DNA from: Planctomycetota bacterium
GTDB lineage: Bacteria; Planctomycetota; PUPC01; JACPCR01
Direction of reading: 5' to 3'
Assembly: GCA_030740295.1 (NCBI GenBank)
Contig: JASLXP010000036.1
Location: 1-22,887, forward strand
Length of the DNA stretch: 22,887 bases
The position numbers and the translations under genes are program-made. Within the stretch, counting starts at the first letter, position 1; every line of letters starts with the position of its first letter. Below, in pieces: positions 7,558 through 15,222 of this stretch. The notes under the pieces are model-generated. The model saw nothing but the letters and a program-made list of their open reading frames with translations, had not been told where the DNA came from and made no database searches.

Positions 7558-8520
7558 ATGCCCCAGGACTCTCCCCAGAATAGCCTTGCAAATCCTTTCG
7601 AATTCACAGCGGACGACGGTTACTTCTGGATGAAGGGAAACCTCCATTCGCATTCCACAAACTCCGATGGAAAGCCTTCGCCTCAGGAACGAGTGGATGG
7701 TTACGTTGGACAGGGGTACGACTTCCTCTGTGTTTCCGATCATTACAGGATCACACGCACGGAAACGCTCACTTGTCCTGATGAATTCGTGCTTGTGCAG
7801 GGCGCGGAACTGCATCCTCATAATCCGTTCGGCGGGCAGACGCATCATTTTCTTGCGTACAACATTACGGAAGACATGGATACGCAAAAGATGCCGCCTC
7901 AGCATGTCATCAACGAAGTGAACGAGCAGGGAGGCAACATCTGGCTCGCCCATCCTTACTGGAGCTCGGTGAATATTCTGCGCGATACGATCCCCTTGAA
8001 AGGGCTGGCGGGGGTCGAAGTCTTCAATTCCACCTGCCGGCGAGTGGGACGCGGGGAAGGGGCAGTTCACTGGGATGACTGGATGTCAATGGAAGACAAG
8101 CTCTACCCGGCACTCGGTAACGATGATTCACATGCGCTGGATTCTGATAAACGGGATACCTACCAGGGATGGACATGGGCACGCGTCAAGGAACGGACGC
8201 CCGAGGCAATCATGGATGCTCTTGTGAAGGGGGCCGGATACTCGAGCAACGGACCAGAGATTCGCAACATCAAACTGGAGCGGGTGGACGACGGCAGCGA
8301 TGGCCGGCGTATCATTGAGGCAACGGTCGAATCGAGCGAGGCGCAGCGTTATGCGGCCCTCTGTGATTCCTACGGCGCCGAGCATTACCAGCAGGGCGAG
8401 ACGTTTGAGAGCGCCACTTTCAGGCTTCGGCCAAATGCCCGATGGGTCAGGTTTGAAATCATCGGACCGAACGGCTCGAAGGCCTGGTCTAATCCACTCG
8501 ACCTTACCGGATTCGAGTGA
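7558..8520 (+). CDS. PHP-domain metal-dependent phosphoesterase-like protein
   Basis: This 320-residue protein belongs to the polymerase-and-histidinol-phosphatase (PHP) superfamily. The metal-binding motifs are in order: NLHSHS with H30 and H32, VSDHY with D61 and H62, GAELHPH with E84 and H86, LAHPYW with H132, and NDDSHA with D190 and H192. All ligands expected for a trinuclear metal site are present. After about residue 225 comes a small beta-rich C-terminal domain (ARWVRFEIIGPNGSKAWSNPL), as in CehA/McbA-type hydrolases. No signal peptide is seen. The start is supported by GGAGA at 7546-7550, 7 bases before the ATG. The substrate could be a phosphoester or another hydrolysable bond and cannot be told from sequence. 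Confidence 0.88.
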   Translation: MPQDSPQNSLANPFEFTADDGYFWMKGNLHSHSTNSDGKPSPQERVDGYVGQGYDFLCVSDHYRITRTETLTCPDEFVLVQGAELHPHNPFGGQTHHFLAYNITEDMDTQKMPPQHVINEVNEQGGNIWLAHPYWSSVNILRDTIPLKGLAGVEVFNSTCRRVGRGEGAVHWDDWMSMEDKLYPALGNDDSHALDSDKRDTYQGWTWARVKERTPEAIMDALVKGAGYSSNGPEIRNIKLERVDDGSDGRRIIEATVESSEAQRYAALCDSYGAEHYQQGETFESATFRLRPNARWVRFEIIGPNGSKAWSNPLDLTGFE

Positions 8521-8791
8521 GGAGTGCGGGTCCACGGCATCTCGGAACTGTGAGGTGAGATGAATCTCACGGCTCAGAAAAAGGCAGCCCAAGGTCATTC
8601 TTCTGGGAAATAGATCTGGACGAATGGTCCTGACGAGCTTTAATCTGCGTTCAGCGGTGTCACTAGTCGTTTTCAAGCCCTCGAAACTCAACAGCGGAGT
8701 CAAGGTTATCGTTGCGGATCTGGTGTAATTGGAGTCTTCAGACTCCAGAGCTCGGGACTCGGAGAATGCAGCCGCGAAGTGGCCTGAAGGT
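8521..8791. other. intergenic stretch with one palindrome
   Basis: Between the PHP gene and the first pentapeptide gene I see no convincing gene. It contains a 16-bp palindrome, GTGAGATGAATCTCAC (8555-8570), 34 bases after the PHP stop. No T-run follows on the plus strand, so it is a weak terminator candidate at best. The long minus-strand frame here is the shadow of the PHP gene. Confidence 0.4.
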
Positions 8792-8808
8792 TTGATACGA
8801 CGCATCAA
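8792..8808. promoter_or_regulatory. operator-like inverted repeat before the pentapeptide pair
   Basis: TTGATACG and CGCATCAA are separated by one base and match as inverted copies except at one position. The element ends 14 bases before the ATG of the first pentapeptide-repeat gene, where no Shine-Dalgarno sequence is visible. This position suits a repressor site or a leader hairpin. TTGATA within it could also act as a -35 hexamer. Confidence 0.35.
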
Positions 8809-8822
8809 TTGCGGGTAGTAGT

Positions 8823-9593
8823 ATGATAAAGATCACTGGCAAAAAGCGCGTCTGGTGGAAGCTCGGCGCACATGAAGTTCTGAGTACCGTCGATTCGAAT
8901 TCTCTGGAGGGGGCCAAGCTTGAGAAGCAGGATCTTACCGATGCCATGCTTCCTGGAGCGAACCTTGTCGGGGCCAAGCTCGGCAGGACCCTTCTGGTGG
9001 GTGCCAACCTTGAAGGCGCAAATATGCGCGCTGTCGAGGCCGAAGAAGCAAACTTCTCCAATGCCAAGATGACCATGGTTGATCTTCACGATGCCCAGTT
9101 GTCCTCCTCAAACCTGGATTTTGCGGACCTTACTCGCGCGAACCTGAACACAGCCAAGCTCAGGGGCGCATCCATGGTTCGCTGCAAGCTCATCTATGCG
9201 AAACTGGATCGCGCCAAACTCAGCGGGGTGAATCTCGATAGCGCAAATTTAGGAAACTCAAGTGTGGATGAGGCCAGCTTCCGTGAAGCTAATCTTCATC
9301 ATGCGGATTTCAGCAACTGTTCCCTCAGAAAGGCAAACTTTACCGGCGCCGATCTGCACGATGCAGATCTGACGGATGCCGATCTGAGGGGCGCGGCTTT
9401 TATGGAAGCAGACCTCAGCAGCACCAAGCTTCTGGGCGCAAAATTTGAGGGCGCGGTCTATACCCAGGACACAAAATGGCCTTCTGATTTCAATCCCGAC
9501 GAACACAGACTTCGGAAAGTAAATCGGCGAGTCCAGAAGAAGCCCGAAGCAAGTGAACCGACAGATGTATGGGAAATCAACGCCATGGAATGA
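8823..9593 (+). CDS. pentapeptide-repeat protein, copy 1
   Basis: This 256-residue protein is mostly a run of A(D/N)LxX-type pentapeptide repeats, from about residue 29 to 208 (for example GANLVGAKLG, GANLEGANMR, DADLTDADLRGAAF). Such runs fold into a right-handed quadrilateral beta-helix. The N-terminus carries a conserved K-rich WW element (residues 11-12). The C-terminal cap ends with DTKWPSDFNPDEH, a tail common in this family, followed by a charged region. No signal peptide or membrane segment is seen, so it is probably cytoplasmic. Function is unknown; known relatives range from gyrase-protecting DNA mimics to scaffolds. It is a clear paralog of the next gene. The ATG lacks an obvious ribosome binding site. 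Confidence 0.9.
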   Translation: MIKITGKKRVWWKLGAHEVLSTVDSNSLEGAKLEKQDLTDAMLPGANLVGAKLGRTLLVGANLEGANMRAVEAEEANFSNAKMTMVDLHDAQLSSSNLDFADLTRANLNTAKLRGASMVRCKLIYAKLDRAKLSGVNLDSANLGNSSVDEASFREANLHHADFSNCSLRKANFTGADLHDADLTDADLRGAAFMEADLSSTKLLGAKFEGAVYTQDTKWPSDFNPDEHRLRKVNRRVQKKPEASEPTDVWEINAME

Positions 9594-9736
9594 GTGGGGC
9601 CGGCGGAGATCGAAGAGGAGTCAATCTTCAGGCAATTTGCTCTGGAGTGCAGTGACCTCTAAATGAATGAGCAGGAAGCCGGCACCTAAAAAGATCGCTT
9701 GAAAAGCGTCCCGCTGCCGAAGACGAGTAGGCAAAA

Positions 9737-9793
9737 AATCCTGAAGTCCCTGAATCCTGAGTCTTGAACTGAATTTCGAATCCTGATTCCCGA
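9737..9793. repeat. degenerate GAATCCTGA repeats
   Basis: Three or four imperfect copies of AATCCTGA occur here (9737-9744, 9752-9760, 9778-9785), with intervening diverged units. They are the reverse complement of the TCAGGATTC unit that builds the array at 4006-4145. The stretch ends 9 bases before the start codon of the second pentapeptide gene. Read along the downstream gene, both arrays have the same orientation. Confidence 0.65.
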
Positions 9794-9802
9794 ACACTTG
9801 AA

Positions 9803-10558
9803 ATGGCTAAAATAGTTAAAAAGAACACATCCTGGTGGAATGTTGGATCCGTCCTCGCCAAGGTGGATGGCGACTCACTCGAAGAAGCTGACCTGGAGGA
9901 ACGAGACCTCAGCCGGACATCCCTCTCCAGCGCGACCATTGCAGGGGCGAAGCTCAATCGAGCAACCCTCTCTGAAGCGGACCTGGAAAGTGCGAATATG
10001 CGCGGCGTTGAGGCGGAGGAGGCAAATTTCACCAAGGCAAACCTGTCGGATGCCGATCTGTCTTCCGCCACGCTTAACTCATCCAGACTCGACTTTGCAG
10101 ATCTCTCGCGGGCGAACTTAGTCAACGCCTCACTTAAGGACGCATCTCTGGTGCGCAGCCGGCTGATAGATGCCAGGCTCGATGGAGCAGACCTCAGCGG
10201 AGCGACCCTCGAAGCTGCCGATCTCGCCAACGCCAGCATGAACGCTGCCAGATTTGAGAAGGCCAACCTGCAGCAAGCGGACCTGAGCAATTCTACCTTG
10301 ACGGAAACCGATTTTACCGGTGCAAAGCTGCAGGAGGCAGACCTGCGCGAATCTGACCTGAGCGGAGCAACGTTGATTGGCGCAGACCTCAGCAGCGCTG
10401 AATTGAAGAACGCGAAATTCGACGGAGCGAGTTACTCCCCGGAGACAAAATGGCCCCCCGATTTCTCCCCGGACCAGCACAACCTCAACAAGATCACTGG
10501 GGCAAAGAAACCCGAGCCAGGCGACGCTAAAGATGCTTGGGGCGTGGCTGATTTCTAA
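9803..10558 (+). CDS. pentapeptide-repeat protein, copy 2
   Basis: This 251-residue pentapeptide-repeat protein is colinear with its upstream neighbour. Both share the Lys-rich N-terminus with WW at residues 11-12, ESANMRGVEAEEANF-like and DFADLSRANL-like segments at the same spacing, and the ETKWPPDFSPDQH tail. Repeats run from about residue 29 to 208 (SGATLIGADLSSAELKNAKF near the end) and predict a beta-helix rod. The two genes are best explained by tandem duplication followed by divergence, mostly at positions outside the repeat core. No signal peptide is present. No Shine-Dalgarno precedes the ATG, and degenerate GAATCCTGA repeats occupy the leader. It stops 25 bases before the beta-helix gene and may be cotranscribed with it. 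Function is unknown. Confidence 0.9.
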   Translation: MAKIVKKNTSWWNVGSVLAKVDGDSLEEADLEERDLSRTSLSSATIAGAKLNRATLSEADLESANMRGVEAEEANFTKANLSDADLSSATLNSSRLDFADLSRANLVNASLKDASLVRSRLIDARLDGADLSGATLEAADLANASMNAARFEKANLQQADLSNSTLTETDFTGAKLQEADLRESDLSGATLIGADLSSAELKNAKFDGASYSPETKWPPDFSPDQHNLNKITGAKKPEPGDAKDAWGVADF

Positions 10559-10583
10559 TTCAGACACCCGCCCTGGAACAGAC

Positions 10584-11804
10584 ATGAGATTGACGACAGA
10601 AGCCAGAGAAGGAATCCCCGACCTGACTGTCCACGTTGGTCAGGAGGACGCGGCCATCTGCGGCACAACCGACCGGGCCCTCCAGGCCGGGCTCGACTAC
10701 CTCGCGCGCCTCGGCGGCGGAACGCTCAGCATCGGGCCGGGCGTCTATACGATGCGGAACAGCATCCATCTGCAGAGCAGAATTCGCATCGTCGGAGCGG
10801 GAGACGAGACCGTTCTCAGAAAATGTCCAAGCGCCCGGACGAAGATCGTTGAAGACTCCGACTGGTATTACCAATCGGTAAAAGTGGAATCACCTGAAAC
10901 TTTTGAAATCGGCGATGGGATTGTGTTGCAGGCGAAGCCGCCGAAAGGCTCGTCTCAATGCCGCCGCTTCACCATCACCGGTATGGATGGACAAACTCTC
11001 TTTCTGGACAAGCAACTCGTGGACAACTTCTGGGTCGATGAGGAAGCTTCCTGCGCCTCACTGTTTCCGATCATCTGCGGCGAAAAGGTGACAGACATCG
11101 AAATTCGCGACCTGGTGATCGAGGGAAACAGAGAGGAAAACGAAAACATCAACGGCAACTATGCCGGCGGCATATTCATGCAGAATTGCGACCGCATAAA
11201 CATCGATTCCATCACCGTGCAGAACTACAACGGTGACGGCATCAGTTGGCAGATCGTCCACGATCTGTCGGTCACCAACACACGCAGCATCAACAACGCC
11301 GGGCTTGGCCTGCATCCTGGCAGCGGGAGTCAGCGTCCCAAAATGAGTGGCAATCAGATTGAGCGATGCCGGATCGGTATCTTCTTCTGCTGGGGCGTGA
11401 AGCATGGAATCGCTGAAAAGAACCGGATCAGCGATTGCGAATTCGGCGTATCCATCGGTCACCGGGATACGGATAACATCGTCCGTGAAAACATCATCAA
11501 CGGATGCACCAGACACGGTCTGTTATTCCGCAATGAGTCCTATGACCGCAACGGCCACCGAACCCTCGTCGAAAAGAATGAATTCAGAGACTGCGGCGCG
11601 CTGGAGGAGGGCTCCGTCATCCACATCTCCGGACCCACGGACGATCTCACTCTCAGAAAAAATCAGTTCGAAGAGACTCGCGAGGGCGCAAAGGTGAATG
11701 CCATTGTCGCAGCCGGTGAGTCGAACGGATTGGTTCTCGAGGGCAATCAGTTTTTGGGGTTGGAAGGTTTTGCAGGTCCGCAGCGAATTCAAGAGGACGT
11801 GTAG
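10584..11804 (+). CDS. right-handed parallel beta-helix repeat protein
   Basis: This 406-residue protein has the pectate-lyase-like solenoid fold. Residues about 38-60 (ARLGGGTLSIGPGVYTMRN) are the typical first coil, GGGTxxxxPGxY. The C-terminal two thirds contain repeated N-rich coils such as NITVQNYNGDGI-like, CRIGIFFCWGV and RENIINGCTRHGLLFRNES. Family members are polysaccharide lyases, glycosidases or epimerases, and the catalytic residues are not conserved enough to choose. No signal peptide is found, which is unusual for a secreted lyase and suggests a cytoplasmic role or an unrecognised export route. The start at 10584 has GGAACA about 6 bases upstream and avoids the overlap created by an earlier in-frame ATG at 10533. 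Confidence 0.82.
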   Translation: MRLTTEAREGIPDLTVHVGQEDAAICGTTDRALQAGLDYLARLGGGTLSIGPGVYTMRNSIHLQSRIRIVGAGDETVLRKCPSARTKIVEDSDWYYQSVKVESPETFEIGDGIVLQAKPPKGSSQCRRFTITGMDGQTLFLDKQLVDNFWVDEEASCASLFPIICGEKVTDIEIRDLVIEGNREENENINGNYAGGIFMQNCDRINIDSITVQNYNGDGISWQIVHDLSVTNTRSINNAGLGLHPGSGSQRPKMSGNQIERCRIGIFFCWGVKHGIAEKNRISDCEFGVSIGHRDTDNIVRENIINGCTRHGLLFRNESYDRNGHRTLVEKNEFRDCGALEEGSVIHISGPTDDLTLRKNQFEETREGAKVNAIVAAGESNGLVLEGNQFLGLEGFAGPQRIQEDV

Positions 11805-11851
11805 CAGCCAGATTGATGATTTCTACACCAGTCCATTAGAGACCTCCTCTT

Positions 11852-12154
11852 ATGAATGACGAGTGGTACATCACATACAGCGGTCAACAGCACGGGCCGT
11901 TCACTCTTGACAGCGTCAGGCAACAGGTCCAATCGGGGCAATTGCCGGAGGATGTGCTGTTCTGGAAAGACGGCATGACCGATTGGATGCCCTCTTCCTC
12001 AATCCCAGACCTCCATCCCGCGCCCCAGGCTGCCGTGCCGACTGCCTCCGAGACACAAGGAGAAGAGCCCGGCCTGCCGGCGCCTTCAGGCACGATGAGA
12101 AGTCGCCGCTCCCGTAGAGTGGTGACGCTGCACGACGGGCAGAAAGGCCGTTAG
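11852..12154 (+). CDS. GYF_2-domain (DUF4339) small protein
   Basis: This 100-residue protein opens with a GYF_2 domain: WYITYSGQQHGPFTLDSVRQ, then QLPEDVLFWKDGMTDWMP. The Trp/Tyr pair, the GPF motif and the conserved WxxGMxDW pattern are all visible. GYF domains bind proline-rich peptides in eukaryotes; the bacterial version usually precedes membrane domains and its partner is unknown. The remainder is Pro/Ala-rich and ends in a basic tail (RSRRSRRVV). It stops 2 bases before the next gene, which encodes a membrane protein. The pair together resembles the single-chain GYF_2-membrane proteins common in PVC bacteria. No Shine-Dalgarno is seen. Confidence 0.8.
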   Translation: MNDEWYITYSGQQHGPFTLDSVRQQVQSGQLPEDVLFWKDGMTDWMPSSSIPDLHPAPQAAVPTASETQGEEPGLPAPSGTMRSRRSRRVVTLHDGQKGR

Positions 12155-12156
12155 TC

Positions 12157-12498
12157 GTGCTGTTCGTAAGACTCTACGGGGCGATCATGGGGTTCATGTA
12201 TGCCGCTGGTGCCGTGTTCTTTCTGGTCATGACGATCGAGGCCTACCAGATTGGGCAGCAGACAGGAAAGGGCAATCCTAATTACATCTTTCTGATGGCC
12301 CCCGTCTTTCTCCTCATGTTCGGTCTCATTGCGCTCTGTTGGATTCCAGCCTTTGGGCCGAGGCGGCCCTGGATTTGGAAAGTTGGTACAGGAGCTCTTT
12401 CGCTGGGCTTACTCAGCCCACCTTTTTGGGTTATTGTCATTCCCCTTCTGTTGTTCTGGACCAAACCCGTAGCAAAAGCGTACTACGGTATCGAATGA
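12157..12498 (+). CDS. small membrane protein paired with the GYF_2 protein
   Basis: This 113-residue protein has about three hydrophobic segments: residues 8-28 (GAIMGFMYAAGAVFFLVMTI), 43-65 (IFLMAPVFLLMFGLIALCWI) and 75-100 (VGTGALSLGLL, then FWVIVIPLLLFW). It starts at GTG 12157, with AAAGG about 10 bases upstream; an ATG at 12187 is an alternative. I do not recognise the family. It follows the GYF_2 gene after 2 bases, in a different frame, so the two products probably work together. The gene converges on the esterase gene with only 18 bases between the stops. Confidence 0.7.
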   Translation: MLFVRLYGAIMGFMYAAGAVFFLVMTIEAYQIGQQTGKGNPNYIFLMAPVFLLMFGLIALCWIPAFGPRRPWIWKVGTGALSLGLLSPPFWVIVIPLLLFWTKPVAKAYYGIE

Positions 12499-12516
12499 GC
12501 GAATGGAATCGCAGAA

Positions 12517-13470
12517 TCACTCCTTCTCCAGCAGTTTGACCATTCCCTTGCCGAGGGCATCGCCGACGAGGAAGTAGCTCTCTGCGTTGCCAAACCAGTG
12601 GTGACCGTGGCCGACGTTGGGTGACATTTCCTTCGGCCGTGCGAAAGCTGTGGTCGAGACGAAGAGCGCGTTATCGATTTTGCTTCCCGCTGTCTTCTGT
12701 GCGGAACGTATCACCAGCATATTCCCTCTGGCCTTGGGGCCGCCGTTGCCCAGCTCACCAATCACGAACGGGAGCCTGGGAGATTTGAACTCCTTCCGGA
12801 TATCCGCGGCGAGGCGGATCAGATTCACCTCATATTCTTCGGGGACACCCTTGCCATACATGTCGTTCCAGCCCTGGAACCAGACGAATCCAGCAACGGA
12901 GTATTTCTGATCGCCGAGAGCTGAGAGTGCTGCCCTGACCTCTTCGAGCATCTTAGTGTAATGGGGCCCGACCGTGCCGCCGGAGCTCGGCGGCCGAAAG
13001 TCTTTGGCCAGGCTCTTACCGCCCCAGGCCGTCTTAATGAGGAGCACTTGCTCATCGAGATAGTCCCCGACCACATGTCCAAACTGCAGCTCTGGCCCGA
13101 TGTGGCTCTTGCCGCCGTACCCTGTGAAGCCGATGCTGAGAGGGCCGGTCCGCACGCCTCTCTTGTTCTTGAAGCTGATACGGACATCATCGCGGACCAC
13201 CCACCGTCCATCGGCATCTTTGAGATGCTTCATCTTGTCCGCACTTTTGGAGTGAGCCATGGACCAGACCAGGTTGCCTTTGCCACCGTTGTAGTACTTG
13301 GGGTGATCCATTTCGACAACGCCCTGTCCTTCCATGTTGGACTGACCCGCGAGAATGAACACCTTCACTGGCTGCTGCGTGCCTGTCTCCTCGGCGCGCA
13401 CGGCCGGTGCGACGAGCGAGGCTGCGATGATCAATGTTTCTAATTTCAGATCTGTTCGGAGCTTCATCAT
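12517..13470 (-). CDS. secreted SASA-type carbohydrate acetylesterase
   Basis: This 317-residue SGNH-fold esterase belongs to the sialate O-acetylesterase (SASA, DUF303) family and is expected to remove O-acetyl groups from a carbohydrate. A signal peptide covers about residues 1-26 (cleavage after VRA). The nucleophile block is ILAGQSNMEGQG with S44, the second block is WFQGWND (197-203), and HGHHW (288-292) supplies the likely catalytic His. The sequence GGKSHIGPELQFG is also typical. The start at 13470 has AAGGAAGG immediately upstream; a second ATG at 13467 is equally placed. It is divergent from the sulfatase gene and probably acts on the same polysaccharide outside the cytoplasm. Confidence 0.9.
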   Translation of the reverse strand: MMKLRTDLKLETLIIAASLVAPAVRAEETGTQQPVKVFILAGQSNMEGQGVVEMDHPKYYNGGKGNLVWSMAHSKSADKMKHLKDADGRWVVRDDVRISFKNKRGVRTGPLSIGFTGYGGKSHIGPELQFGHVVGDYLDEQVLLIKTAWGGKSLAKDFRPPSSGGTVGPHYTKMLEEVRAALSALGDQKYSVAGFVWFQGWNDMYGKGVPEEYEVNLIRLAADIRKEFKSPRLPFVIGELGNGGPKARGNMLVIRSAQKTAGSKIDNALFVSTTAFARPKEMSPNVGHGHHWFGNAESYFLVGDALGKGMVKLLEKE

Positions 13471-13551
13471 TTTCCTTCCTTATAAGTGATCGTAAAAGCA
13501 GGTCGGGGCGCGAACAATCTGAAACGCGAAGAACCCTCGCCGCAGAGCTGC

Positions 13552-13647
13552 TCACGCACCCAGGCAGGTCAATGCCGCATGGACCTCCTCTGGAGTTAAA
13601 TCAGTGTGCTGGCGGAGGAGTTCAGCGAACTGATAATCCATAGTCAT
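13552..13647 (-). other. short frame resembling a domain remnant
   Basis: A 31-codon frame starts at ATG 13647 (second ATG at 13641). Its product contains FAELLRQHTDLTPEEVHAAL, which resembles the C-terminal end of DUF433-type antitoxins (LTxEEVxAAL). It lacks the upstream part of such a domain and a ribosome binding site. It lies in the 250-base divergent region between the esterase and sulfatase genes. It may be a decayed gene fragment, a very small gene or a chance match. Confidence 0.25.
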
Positions 13648-13720
13648 TCAGAAAACTCGAAACATAGTAGTCGCCCTGGCAACCTTGGCCGGTAATGGCC
13701 GCTTAAAAGGACCATGAATA

Positions 13721-15142
13721 ATGAAAAGACAGACCACATGCGCATTGATTCTGGGGTGGTGTCTCATCGTGTCTGCGGCCCTGGCTGCAGACAGACCGAA
13801 CGTATTGTTCATCCCCGTCGATGATATGAACGACTGGGTTACGCACCTCGGCGGGCATCCGCAATCGGTGACACCGAACCTCGATCGCCTCGCCAGGCGC
13901 GGCGTCACCTTCACCAACGCTCACTGCGCTGTGCCTGCCTGCAACCCTTCCCGTACCGCGCTGCTGACGGGGCTGCGGCCCTCGACGACCGGTGTCTACT
14001 ACAATTCGAATCCCTGGCGCCCTGTCCTGCCCGAAGTGATTACGCTGCCGAAACACTTTAAGGACAACGGATACTTCTGCGCTGGTTTCGGCAAAGTGTA
14101 CCACGGGCGCTATGCGGATCCGAAGGACTGGCATATCTGGAGCAAAGCTCCCGGTGACTCGCGTAAGCCGGGGAAGGCGAAACATCTCACCAATGGCGGC
14201 GTCGGCGGCATCCGGTTTGGCCCGTTGGGCAATACGGATGAGGAGATGATCGATCACATAAACGTCACCCGCGCGATTGAACAGATCAATCGCAAGCACA
14301 AGCGGCCGTGGTTCATCGCGTGCGGGTTGATTAAACCACACATGGCTTTCAGCGTACCGAAGAAACACTTTGACAAGTTCCCCCTTGAAGGGATGAAACT
14401 GCCGAACGTCCCCGAGGGCGATCTCGACGATATCCCGGCGGCCGGCGTAAAGATGGCCAAACCTGACGGCGATCATGCAAAGATCATCAAATCAGGCCGC
14501 TGGAAAGAAGCGGTCCAGGCGTATCTCGCAACGATACATTTCGCGGATGCTCAACTAGGCAGATTGCTCGACGCGCTCGATGCCAGCCCGTTCAAGGACA
14601 ACACGCTCATCTGCCTGTGGTCTGACCACGGATGGCACCTGGGAGAGAAACAGCATTGGCGCAAGTTCTCTTTATGGGAGGAAGCGACAAAATCCCCGAT
14701 GATCTGGGTCGTGCCCGGAGTCACCCCGGCCAACGGCGTCTGTTCGCGCCCGGTCGATTACATGAACATCTATCCCACACTGATCGATCTTTGCGGGCTT
14801 CCTGTGCCGCAGAATCCAAAGGGACAGAAGCTCGAAGGCGTCAATATGCGTGCCCTGCTGGCCGACCCCGAAGCCGCATGGAACCGGCCTGCCCTTACTA
14901 CATACGGGCGCAACAACCACGCGGTGAGATCGCAGCAGTACCGATACATCCGTTACGCGGACGGCAGCGAAGAGCTATACGACCATCGTTCCGATCCAAT
15001 GGAATTCAAGAACCTGGCAGGCAACCCGGAAATGGCCGAAGTGAAGAAACAGATAGCATTGTGGCTGCCAGAAAAGAACGTGCCGGAGGCGCCACGCGAC
15101 AAGAATCTGTCGAAAAGAAAGAAGAAGAAGAAATCGAAATAA
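13721..15142 (+). CDS. secreted sulfatase (iduronate-2-sulfatase-like)
   Basis: This formylglycine-dependent sulfatase has 473 residues and should remove sulfate esters from a polysaccharide. A signal peptide covers about residues 1-22 (ALA before ADRPN). The N-terminal metal ligands are in IPVDDMNDW (D34, D35). The core motif is CNPSR (C74-R78) followed by TALLTG; C74 is the residue oxidised to formylglycine, so an anaerobic or FGE-type maturase must be encoded elsewhere. GKVYHG (K125, H128), IKPHMAF (about 204-210) and WSDHGWHLGEK (D302, H303, K310) complete the active site. The arrangement fits the iduronate-2-sulfatase-like S1_7 group, but the substrate is inferred. The C-terminus is a Lys-rich tail (KKKKKSK). 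AAAAGG lies 10 bases before the ATG. Confidence 0.94.
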   Translation: MKRQTTCALILGWCLIVSAALAADRPNVLFIPVDDMNDWVTHLGGHPQSVTPNLDRLARRGVTFTNAHCAVPACNPSRTALLTGLRPSTTGVYYNSNPWRPVLPEVITLPKHFKDNGYFCAGFGKVYHGRYADPKDWHIWSKAPGDSRKPGKAKHLTNGGVGGIRFGPLGNTDEEMIDHINVTRAIEQINRKHKRPWFIACGLIKPHMAFSVPKKHFDKFPLEGMKLPNVPEGDLDDIPAAGVKMAKPDGDHAKIIKSGRWKEAVQAYLATIHFADAQLGRLLDALDASPFKDNTLICLWSDHGWHLGEKQHWRKFSLWEEATKSPMIWVVPGVTPANGVCSRPVDYMNIYPTLIDLCGLPVPQNPKGQKLEGVNMRALLADPEAAWNRPALTTYGRNNHAVRSQQYRYIRYADGSEELYDHRSDPMEFKNLAGNPEMAEVKKQIALWLPEKNVPEAPRDKNLSKRKKKKKSK

Positions 15143-15222
15143 TCGGGGCCGGAAACGTATTAGAAGATCTTGTGCGCTCGTTCTGGGAAGTGCCCGGCGC
15201 TATCTGTTAATCCTGTTCTCCT

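Noticed and set aside
8128..8808. 226-codon minus-strand frame
   Set aside because: It lies mainly opposite the PHP gene, which has full motif support, and its product shows no recognisable domain.
9628..10290. Minus-strand frame rich in Ser, Ala and Arg
   Set aside because: It is the antisense reading of the pentapeptide repeats, whose regular codon pattern keeps the opposite frame open.
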